A stretch of 11,807 bases of DNA from 62-47 sp049647485 (lineage in GTDB: Bacteria > Pseudomonadota > Alphaproteobacteria > Rhizobiales > Xanthobacteraceae). Under the pieces are notes generated by a model. It had not been told where the DNA came from. It searched no databases and saw only the letters and a program-made list of their open reading frames with translations. Of the stretch, positions 1-6,019 are shown piece after piece; the first letter of the stretch is position 1; each line of letters opens with the position of its first letter. The stretch lies in assembly GCA_049647485.1 (NCBI GenBank), contig JBARXT010000134.1, positions 1 through 11,807 of the forward strand. The letters are read 5' to 3'. The translations under genes were made by a program, and so were the position numbers.

Positions 1-2
1 GC

Positions 3-1295
3 CTATGACGCAGTCTCGCGCGGACTGTAGACCGCGATCGGCAATGAGACACCGCGTAACTCATGCTTGCCGAGATCATCGAGCGCGATATCGAGATGCC
101 GTGCCGCCGTCTCGGTAATCAGGATGCTGCGGCCAAGCGTCTTCTGCAACGCCTCGACGCGGCTGGCTTCGTTCACCGCGGGGCCGATCACGGTGAAATC
201 GAGCCGCGACGGCGCGCCGATATTGCCGAAGAACACTTCGCCTTCGTGTAACGCGATGCCGGTGCGTAACGGATGCCAGCCGTCGATGCCGGCAAGTTGC
301 GGCAACGCGCCGGCATTGAGCGCGTCGAGATCGTGAACGGCCCGCTGTGCGGCAGCGAGCGCGGCTTGCGCTGCGACCTGGGCGCTGGTTTCCGTGCCGA
401 TGGGAAATACCGCGAGCAGCCCGTCGCCCATGAATTTCAATACCTCGCCGCCATGCGCCAGCACCGCGCCAGCCAGCGTTTCGAAGTAAGCGTTGAGCAG
501 CACGATCATGTCGGCGCCGGACAAATGATCCGACAGCGTGGTGAAGCCGCGCAGGTCCGATACCCAGATCACCGCGCGGATGGCCTCGCCGTTGCCGCGC
601 TGGATCGATCCGCTCAGCACCTTGCGGCCCGCGACATCGCCGAGATAGGCGTTGACGGCGTTCTCCGCGATGCGCTGGGCGATATGCCGTTCGACATGCA
701 GCGCGAACAGGTCGAGCACGTTCCGCACCTCCGCACCCGCCGATTGCGGAAAGCCGCCGGAATGCTTCGTCGCCAGCGTCATGGCGTGGCGATAGCCGGT
801 GCCGCTGCTGAACGGCAGCGCGACGTAATCGGTGAGGCCGGCGTCCGCCAGTTCGGCCATCATCGGAAACTCGGCGCGCGCCTCGGGGCTCTGCGGATTG
901 CGACGCAGCGGTTCGCCGGTGGTGAAGATGCGCGCCAGCGGATTGAGCTTGAAGCTGTCGGTCTCGGAGGTCGCATGCTGCACCTTCACCTCGTAGCAGG
1001 TCGCGTCCTCGCGCCGCCAGTTCCAGGCGAAGCCGAGCAGTTGCGGGTGCAGCGTTCCGATGTGCAGGCTGGCGCGGTCGAGCGGGATTCCGGCGGCGAT
1101 CAGGCGCCACGGGAAGGATTCGAACAGCAGCAGCATTTCGGTTTCGCGCGCCGCGCCCTTGAGCAGCCACGTCGCAATGTCGGCGAAGGAGTTGGTGTCG
1201 GGCGCGGAGGCAACGCCGCGCGACGACTGCCGCACGATCGTCACGCCATGCGGAAACTGCCGTGACGGAGGTGGAATGTCGGACGCGATGGTCAA
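3..1295 (-). CDS. Class III adenylate cyclase with GAF-like N-terminal region
   Basis: Predicted to make cAMP from ATP in the cytoplasm. With the upstream start the protein has 430 residues. The C-terminal half (about 240-425) is a class III cyclase catalytic domain: metal-binding Asp247 in SDLRGFT, Asp291 in KFMGDG, purine-binding Lys287, Thr368 in LDFTVIG, and transition-state Asn375 and Arg379 in VNEASR. The Lys/Thr pair fits the class IIIb adenylate cyclases. Residues about 40-210 carry no recognised motif, but their pattern (ADAGLTDYVALPFSSG, then a C-terminal helix) resembles a GAF fold, so a small-molecule sensor is inferred. No membrane segment is visible. The start is uncertain: an in-frame stop lies at 1299-1301, so translation begins at TTG 1295 or at an internal GTG, neither with a good ribosome site. 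It lies 33 bp downstream of the P450 stop on the same strand, which suggests co-transcription. Confidence 0.9.
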   Translation of the reverse strand: MTIASDIPPPSRQFPHGVTIVRQSSRGVASAPDTNSFADIATWLLKGAARETEMLLLFESFPWRLIAAGIPLDRASLHIGTLHPQLLGFAWNWRREDATCYEVKVQHATSETDSFKLNPLARIFTTGEPLRRNPQSPEARAEFPMMAELADAGLTDYVALPFSSGTGYRHAMTLATKHSGGFPQSAGAEVRNVLDLFALHVERHIAQRIAENAVNAYLGDVAGRKVLSGSIQRGNGEAIRAVIWVSDLRGFTTLSDHLSGADMIVLLNAYFETLAGAVLAHGGEVLKFMGDGLLAVFPIGTETSAQVAAQAALAAAQRAVHDLDALNAGALPQLAGIDGWHPLRTGIALHEGEVFFGNIGAPSRLDFTVIGPAVNEASRVEALQKTLGRSILITETAARHLDIALDDLGKHELRGVSLPIAVYSPRETAS

Positions 1296-1328
1296 CGGTC
1301 AACTCGCGGCATCAGCAGAGTCCTGCTG

Positions 1329-2711
1329 CTATCTCGGTGCGAGCAGCACGCGCAGGCCGTCCTTCGGCTTCGGAATCGGCCACATCTGCCACGAGGCTGT
1401 GTAACCGGGTTCGAGCGACACCTCGAGGTTCTGCACGAAGTGCCGCACGAAACACTTCGCCTGCATGTAGGCGAAGTGAAGGCCGAGGCACATATGCGCG
1501 CCGCCGGAAAACGGAATCCAGGCGAAGCGATGGCGGCCGCGTTGCGCCTCGTCGGTGAAGCGCAACGGATTGAAAGCGTCCGGCTCGGGCCAGATCTCCG
1601 GCATGTGGTGGGTGTAGAGCGGATTGACGCCGACCAGCGTGCCGGCGGGAATCGCAAAGCCCTTGAAGCTGAAGTCGCGGGTGGCGCGGCGCGGGATCGA
1701 CGGCACCGGCGGCTTCATCCGCATCGCTTCCTTGAAGGCCATCTCCGCGAGCGGCATCGCCTCCAGCTTGTCGAAGCTGATCGGTTCGTCACGACCGAGG
1801 CCGAGCGCCGTTGCCTCGTCGCGCAATTTGTCCTGCCATTCCGGGTTGGCGGCGAGCGCGCCCACCAGCGACGTCAGCGACGAGGTCAGCGTGTCGTGCG
1901 CCGCCATGATGAGGAAGCTCATATGGTCGACGATATCCTGGGTCGACAGAAGCGCGCCGTCGTCATGGGTGGCGCGGCACAGTTGCGAGAACAGGTCGTC
2001 GCCGCCCTTTTCACGGCGAATTGGAATCTGACGCGAGAAGTATTCGACGATGCGGGCGCGCCCCTTGACGCCGCGCGCCATCTGGGTGCCGGGCCACGGC
2101 TTGCGCACCGGCGAGACCGAAGCGGCGATCATGTCGATGAAGGCAGCGGTCACCTCGTCGACCTCGGGGCCGATGTCGGTGCCGAGGAACGAGGTGGCGG
2201 CGAGGTCGAGCGTCAGCTGCTTCATCGCCGGATAGAACAGCATCGCGCCGGGCGGCTGCTGCCGCCAGCGGGCGACGCGCGCGCCGATGCCGGAATCGAG
2301 CTGCGCGAGATAGGATTTCATCGGCCCGGACTTGAACGCCACCGACAGCGCACGGCGATGCAGCCGGTGCTCCTCGAAATCGAGCAGCATCAGTCCGCGC
2401 GGAAACAGGCGGCCGAGGATCGGTTCCCAGCCATGGGTCGAGGAGAACAGCTTGGTCTGGTCGAACAGCACCAGTTCGTTGGCCTCGGGGCCGAGCAGGC
2501 TGACGCTGGTTTCGCCGAGCACGCGGCTGCGATAGACCGGGCCGTAGGTCGCGGCCATCCGCTCCACCTCGCCGCGCGGATCGGCCAGCACCGAGAAGGT
2601 GCGGCCGACGACCGGCCAGCCCTCGTCGCCGGGGATATGAGCCAGCGCCTGCCGTTTCGGCGCCTGCAGCGGGGCTGCCATCGCGGGAGCGGCCAGACCT
2701 TGCATCGACAT
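1329..2711 (-). CDS. Cytochrome P450
   Basis: A soluble bacterial P450 of 460 residues, expected to insert one oxygen atom into an organic substrate using electrons from a separate ferredoxin or flavodoxin partner; no such partner is encoded here. Family signatures are intact: the I-helix oxygen-activation motif AAHDT (270-274, His in place of the usual Gly), K-helix ExxR as Glu328-Ala-Met-Arg331, a PERF-like FNPLRF (380-385), and the heme loop FSGGAHMCLG (401-410) with Cys408 as thiolate ligand. The start at 2711 is chosen because GAGGAGGA lies just upstream (2718-2725 complement); the frame stays open 22 codons further but those have no such site. The substrate and CYP family cannot be told from sequence alone. 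It probably heads an operon with the downstream cyclase and is divergent from htpX across a 199-bp gap. Confidence 0.95.
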   Translation of the reverse strand: MSMQGLAAPAMAAPLQAPKRQALAHIPGDEGWPVVGRTFSVLADPRGEVERMAATYGPVYRSRVLGETSVSLLGPEANELVLFDQTKLFSSTHGWEPILGRLFPRGLMLLDFEEHRLHRRALSVAFKSGPMKSYLAQLDSGIGARVARWRQQPPGAMLFYPAMKQLTLDLAATSFLGTDIGPEVDEVTAAFIDMIAASVSPVRKPWPGTQMARGVKGRARIVEYFSRQIPIRREKGGDDLFSQLCRATHDDGALLSTQDIVDHMSFLIMAAHDTLTSSLTSLVGALAANPEWQDKLRDEATALGLGRDEPISFDKLEAMPLAEMAFKEAMRMKPPVPSIPRRATRDFSFKGFAIPAGTLVGVNPLYTHHMPEIWPEPDAFNPLRFTDEAQRGRHRFAWIPFSGGAHMCLGLHFAYMQAKCFVRHFVQNLEVSLEPGYTASWQMWPIPKPKDGLRVLLAPR

Positions 2712-2843
2712 CGGGTGTCCTCCTCGATCCGGCAGAAGCTGAGGCTCCGGCGCGCAATTTGCAAGACCAGCGAGCAAGACCAGCCTGACGTTCCCGCCCG
2801 GCTGACGTACAGGAATCCGCGACGCGCCGCCGCAGCGGCTTCT

Positions 2844-2873
2844 CTTGCGAAGACCGGGCCGCCATTCCCATCT
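2844..2873 (+). promoter_or_regulatory. Candidate sigma-32 heat-shock promoter of htpX
   Basis: CTTGCGA (2844-2850) and TCCCATCT (2866-2873), 15 bp apart, resemble the enterobacterial sigma-32 consensus CTTGAAA / CCCCATNT (5 of 7 and 7 of 8 matches). A start point near 2880 would leave a leader of about 30 nt with a good ribosome site before htpX. htpX is a sigma-32 target in E. coli, which makes the match more credible. Alphaproteobacterial heat-shock promoters differ somewhat at the -10, so this is a prediction only. Confidence 0.4.
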
Positions 2874-2910
2874 GATAATCGGGCCGCTGTGGCGGCGACT
2901 GGAGGAACCG

Positions 2911-3852
2911 ATGAGTTATTTTCGCACCGCGATCCTGCTAGCGGGCCTGACCGGCCTGTTCATGGGCGTGGGCTATCTGATCGGCGGCGCGGGCGGCGCG
3001 ATGATCGCGCTGGTGATCGCGGCCGCCACCAACCTGTTTGCTTACTGGAACTCCGATCGCATGGTGTTGTCGATGTACGGCGCCCATGAGGTCGATGCAC
3101 GCTCCGCGCCCGATTTGCATCGCATGGTGCAGGAGCTTGCCACACGCGCCGAACTGCCGATGCCGCGCGTCTTTGTCATGGACAATCCGCAGCCGAACGC
3201 CTTCGCCACCGGCCGCAACCCGCAGAACGCCGCGGTCGCGGTGACCACCGGCCTGATGCAGTCGCTGAGCCGCGAGGAACTCGCCGGCGTGGTGGCGCAC
3301 GAACTCGCCCATATCAAGCATCACGATACGCTGCTGATGACCATCACCGCGACCATCGCCGGCGCGATCTCGATGCTGGCGCAGTTCGGCATGTTCTTCG
3401 GCGGCAACCGCAACAACAACGGCCCCGGCATCATCGGTTCGCTGGCGATGATGATCCTCGCGCCGCTCGGCGCCATGCTGGTGCAGATGGCGATCAGCCG
3501 TACCCGCGAATACGCCGCCGACGAGATGGGCGCGCGCATCTGCGGCCAGCCGATGTGGCTCGCCTCGGCCCTGTCGAAGATCGAGAACTTCGCGCACCAG
3601 GTGCCGAACGAGGATGCGGAGCGGGCGCCGGCGACCGCGCACATGTTCATCATCAACCCGCTGTCGGGGCGCGGCATGGACAATCTATTCGCCACCCACC
3701 CCGCGACGGCGAATCGTGTCGCGGCGTTACAGCAATTGGCCGCGCAGTCCGGTGGCGGCTTTGCCCCGCCGTCTCCGCCGCGGCCGGCACCATCCGCCGT
3801 GCCGCGCGGTCCATGGAACGGCGGCAGTGCGCGCCGTGGCCCGTGGGGCTGA
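2911..3852 (+). CDS. htpX: HtpX, inner-membrane zinc metalloprotease (M48B)
   Basis: Membrane-bound protease that, in E. coli, works beside FtsH to remove misfolded or damaged inner-membrane proteins. The 313-residue protein has two N-terminal hydrophobic segments (about 5-24 and 26-47), the zinc motif HELAH (His130, Glu131, His134), two more hydrophobic segments (about 142-163 and 173-196), and the third ligand Glu200 in SRTREYAADE. The Asn-rich stretch between the last two segments (about 165-171) and the Pro/Gly/Arg-rich C-terminal tail (about 280-313) look like flexible additions, the latter common in Rhizobiales homologues. The start at 2911 is set by GGAGG at 2901-2905 and by the conserved MSYFRTA beginning. 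It is transcribed divergently from the P450 gene, and a sigma-32-like promoter lies upstream. No clear terminator is seen after the stop. Confidence 0.96.
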   Translation: MSYFRTAILLAGLTGLFMGVGYLIGGAGGAMIALVIAAATNLFAYWNSDRMVLSMYGAHEVDARSAPDLHRMVQELATRAELPMPRVFVMDNPQPNAFATGRNPQNAAVAVTTGLMQSLSREELAGVVAHELAHIKHHDTLLMTITATIAGAISMLAQFGMFFGGNRNNNGPGIIGSLAMMILAPLGAMLVQMAISRTREYAADEMGARICGQPMWLASALSKIENFAHQVPNEDAERAPATAHMFIINPLSGRGMDNLFATHPATANRVAALQQLAAQSGGGFAPPSPPRPAPSAVPRGPWNGGSARRGPWG

Positions 3853-4048
3853 AACCGACGCGAGCGATGAGCGTTGAATTGAAGCACGACAATGGAGCGT
3901 GCCTTGCAATCGGCTCATGCGCCGGTTCTTTCTCGCTGTTTTGTTCCCGAAATTCTTGTCATGCATGGGACCATCGCGCGTGCTGCCGCGCTGGAACGAA
4001 TGACGCCGCTATCGCTTGAATGCTCCGGTTCTCACAGAGGAGACATTC

Positions 4049-4465
4049 ATGAATCGTCGTTTGATCGAAACTGCCGCGCTTCTTGCCATTGTCGCGATGC
4101 CGGTGATGGCGCAGGCGCAAGGCGTGCCGGGCGGCATCGAGCGCGGGGCGCGCGAGGGCGAGCGTGCGGCCGGTCCTCTCGGCGCCGTGGTTGGCGGCAC
4201 CATCGGCGGTGTTGTCGGCGGCGTCGCGGGTATTCTGGGTGTCGATCAGCGGCCGCGCTTCCATCGTTACGTGGTGGAACAGCATCGGCCGTCCTATCAC
4301 TATCGCGAGGACGTGCGCGTCGGTGTGGTTCTGCCCGAGCATGGCGTGACCTACTACGAGGTTCCGCAGGAATACGGTGCACGCGGTTATCGTTATACTG
4401 TCGTGAACGATCGCACTGTGCTGGTCGATCCACGGACGCGCCGCATCGTCGAGATCGTCGAGTAA
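4049..4465 (+). CDS. Secreted glycine-zipper protein with DUF1236-type C-terminus
   Basis: A small exported protein of 138 residues with unknown function. Residues 1-23 form a signal peptide ending AQA, with predicted cleavage before Gln24. Residues 42-65 are a glycine-zipper-like stretch (GAVVGGTIGGVVGGVAG), which could insert in or associate with a membrane. Residues about 93-138 match the pattern of DUF1236 proteins common in Bradyrhizobium and relatives (YYEVPQEYG, then YRYTVVNDRTVLVDP, ending RRIVEIVE). The start at 4049 follows the strong ribosome site GAGGAG (4037-4042); an in-frame ATG at 4016 would bury the signal peptide. The location is probably periplasm or envelope. The last 14 bases of the gene, including the stop, are duplicated directly downstream. 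Confidence 0.85.
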   Translation: MNRRLIETAALLAIVAMPVMAQAQGVPGGIERGAREGERAAGPLGAVVGGTIGGVVGGVAGILGVDQRPRFHRYVVEQHRPSYHYREDVRVGVVLPEHGVTYYEVPQEYGARGYRYTVVNDRTVLVDPRTRRIVEIVE

Positions 4466-4482
4466 AACAGATCGTCGAGTAA
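4452..4482 (+). repeat. 17-bp-period tandem duplication across a stop codon
   Basis: The 14-base string AGATCGTCGAGTAA occurs at 4452-4465, where it includes the stop of the DUF1236-type gene, and again at 4469-4482 after the 3-base spacer AAC. The period of 17 bp is not a multiple of three. The second copy is outside the gene and is followed by a short T run (4485-4489). This looks like a replication-slippage duplication. Confidence 0.85.
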
Positions 4483-4521
4483 GATTTTTCGCGACACGTT
4501 TTCGCCCAAACCGGTTGGCAA

Positions 4522-4552
4522 GATTGCGGCGATGAAACTTTTCGCCGCAATC
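4522..4552. repeat. Perfect 11-bp inverted repeat (stem-loop)
   Basis: GATTGCGGCGA (4522-4532) is the exact reverse complement of 4542-4552, with a 9-base loop. It lies 57 bp after the DUF1236-type gene and 14 bp before the first ATG of the small unknown gene. No T run follows on either strand, so it is not a standard intrinsic terminator. It could stabilise the upstream transcript's 3' end, end transcription with Rho, or act in the leader of the next gene. Confidence 0.75.
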
Positions 4553-4566
4553 GACGTTACTTGCCC

Positions 4567-4812
4567 ATGATGAGCCCTGATATCTGGTACGTGGCGTTCG
4601 GCCCCGACAAAACGTTGAAATCCGACGATCGTGCGATCCGCGCCGTGCGCTCCACCCGCACTTTCAAGACCGAAGCGGATGCCAAGACGTTCGCTCTGGA
4701 AATCCTGGCCAAGGGCTGGTCGGCGACGGCGGGCACGCTCAATCCCTATCAGCCCAAGCGGGTGATCGGCGCGTCGCAGATCGAGGATTGGGCCGCGCCG
4801 CATCTGCGGTAG
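4567..4812 (+). CDS. Small protein of unknown function, 81 residues
   Basis: I do not recognise a named family. The protein (MMSPDIWYVAFGPDKTLK... ending DWAAPHLR) is soluble and of mixed charge, with no signal peptide or membrane segment. It reads like a real small domain: a WYVAF strand, a polar loop, TFKTEADAKTFALEILAKG as a strand-helix unit, then TLNPYQPKRVIGASQIEDW. I have the impression that similar short proteins with a TAGTLNP-PKR core occur in Bradyrhizobium-type genomes, but this was not checked. Start choices are ATG 4567, ATG 4570 or TTG 4561; none has a clear ribosome site, and an 11-bp hairpin ends 14 bp upstream. The gene is convergent with the metallo-hydrolase gene, and a palindromic repeat lies between them. 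Confidence 0.65.
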   Translation: MMSPDIWYVAFGPDKTLKSDDRAIRAVRSTRTFKTEADAKTFALEILAKGWSATAGTLNPYQPKRVIGASQIEDWAAPHLR

Positions 4813-4916
4813 TGCGGGATCGATCGAGGTTTGTGCGACGGCGCCATCTGAGTGTCTGACGGGAAATTCAGTTCGAGTTTCCGGGGTCGATCTCGTTGCG
4901 TGAAGAGGAATCCGTT

Positions 4917-5007
4917 TCGTCATGGCCGGGCTTGTCCCGGCCATCTACGTCTCTCTTGCTGGCGGATCGTCAAGGCGGGACGGTCGGAATAAATCCGGCC
5001 ATGACGA
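4917..5007. repeat. 91-bp palindromic intergenic repeat (REP/MITE-like)
   Basis: The ends are perfect 13-bp inverted copies: TCGTCATGGCCGG at 4917-4929 and its reverse complement at 4995-5007. Inside the left end a second perfect hairpin is nested (ATGGCCGGG at 4922-4930, loop CTTGT, CCCGGCCAT at 4936-4944). This organisation resembles the abundant noncoding palindromes in Bradyrhizobium, Rhodopseudomonas and Nitrobacter genomes that carry a GGCCGGG-CTTG-CCCGG core. It sits in the 275-bp gap (4813-5087) between two convergent genes, the usual place for such elements, and may end transcription from both sides. I see no gene in the rest of that gap. Confidence 0.8.
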
Positions 5008-5087
5008 GCTCAGGTGGCGGCCTCTATTCGATCCTATTTCCGTTCGAGCGCCGGACACGGCCAGCGCTGCTTTGCGCGGCGCGACGA

Positions 5088-5768
5088 CTACATCGCACCG
5101 TTCAGGAACGGGTTGGTCTGGCGTTCGTGCCCGAAGGTCGAGCCGGGCCCATGGCCGCAGATGAACTGCACGTCGTCGCCGAGCGGCAAGAGCTTCTCCG
5201 TGATCGACTGGATCAGCGTTGCATGACTACCGCCGGGCAGATCGGTTCGCCCGACCGAGCCGTTGAACAACACGTCGCCGACATGGGCGAATCGCATCTC
5301 GCGATTGAAAAACACCACGCTGCCGGGCGAGTGGCCGGGACAATGCAGGATGTCGAACGTCATCTCGCCAAGCGCGACCTTGTCGCCTTCGTCGAGCCAG
5401 CGGTCGGGCGCGAAATTGCGTACGCCGGTCATGCCGAAGTTGGCGCCGCTCTCCACGACATGATCGAGCAGAAATTTGTCGGCGATGTGCGGCCCGACGA
5501 TCGGCACCTTGAGCAGGTCGCGCAATTCCGCCGCGCCGCCGACGTGATCGATGTGGCCGTGGGTCAGCCAGATCTGCTCGACGGTCACGCCGGTCTTGGT
5601 GACGGCATCGACGATGGTGGGCACGTCCCCGCCGGGATCGAACACCACCGCGCGTCGGGAGTTCTCGCACCAGAGCAGCAGGCAATTCTGCTGAAACAGG
5701 GTGACGGGAATGATGGCGGCGCCGGCTTTCGGCTTGTCGCCGGACGTGTCTTGGGGAGCGTTTGTCAT
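5088..5768 (-). CDS. Metallo-beta-lactamase-fold hydrolase, GloC/YcbL (glyoxalase II-like)
   Basis: A 226-residue cytoplasmic dinuclear-metal hydrolase, probably cleaving S-lactoylglutathione or a related thioester. The metal ligands are all present: His70, His72, Asp74 and His75 in THGHIDH, His146 in CPGHSPGS, Asp165 in HVGDVLF, and His206 in CGHGPGST. The GSVGRTDLPGG stretch (about 170-180), the short length and the lack of the extra C-terminal helical domain of classical glyoxalase II point to the YcbL/GloC branch. The start at 5768 is preferred because homologues begin close to the IIPVTLFQQNC strand; in-frame ATG 5810 and TTG 5822 are possible. The ribosome site is weak. It lies 251 bp downstream of the VWA gene on the same strand, separated from it by a strong hairpin, so it probably has its own promoter. 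Confidence 0.92.
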   Translation of the reverse strand: MTNAPQDTSGDKPKAGAAIIPVTLFQQNCLLLWCENSRRAVVFDPGGDVPTIVDAVTKTGVTVEQIWLTHGHIDHVGGAAELRDLLKVPIVGPHIADKFLLDHVVESGANFGMTGVRNFAPDRWLDEGDKVALGEMTFDILHCPGHSPGSVVFFNREMRFAHVGDVLFNGSVGRTDLPGGSHATLIQSITEKLLPLGDDVQFICGHGPGSTFGHERQTNPFLNGAM

Positions 5769-5924
5769 ACGTCGCACATTGCCTATTTTTGCGGCTTCGC
5801 CAAGGGGCATCGGAAAACCCAACGCGGCTTCTTCGCGCGAAACGCTCCGGGCGAGTTCGCGCCGCGCCTCACAGGTTGAATGCTGACTCGTCCCCTGACG
5901 GGCGATCGAAAGAAATTTGTTTGC

Positions 5925-5958
5925 CGATATCCCTCCCCGGACGTGGGGAGAGATATCG
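5925..5958. terminator. Strong 14-bp stem-loop, possible terminator of the VWA gene
   Basis: CGATATCCCTCCCC (5925-5938) pairs with GGGGAGAGATATCG (5945-5958) at 13 of 14 positions over a 6-base loop. It lies 61 bp beyond the stop of the minus-strand VWA gene. On that strand it is followed by an A/T-rich stretch (GCAAACAAATTTCTTTCG) without a clean T run, so termination is plausible but not certain. CTCCCC-GGGGAG hairpins are also common dispersed repeats in Bradyrhizobium-like genomes, so it may instead be one of those. Confidence 0.5.
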
Positions 5959-6019
5959 CTGTGTTTGAGATCAAATCGCGGGAGGTGAACTCCGCACAGG
6001 TCCGGCGCGGCGGCCGGCG

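Noticed and set aside
273..1265. Plus-strand open frame (330 codons) opposite the cyclase
   Set aside because: It is a shadow of the cyclase catalytic and sensor regions, with no recognisable domain.
1440..3089. Long plus-strand open frame (549 codons) opposite the P450 and into htpX
   Set aside because: It is antisense to a clear P450, is rich in Arg, His and Gly, has no motif, and ends inside htpX in another frame. It is a by-product of high GC at third codon positions.
3961..3970. CATGCATG palindrome near 3960
   Set aside because: It is an 8-bp self-complementary string with no positional logic and is easily due to chance.
4896..5879. Plus-strand open frame (327 codons) through the palindromic repeat and opposite the hydrolase gene
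   Set aside because: It crosses a noncoding repeat and is antisense to an intact metallo-hydrolase with all metal ligands.
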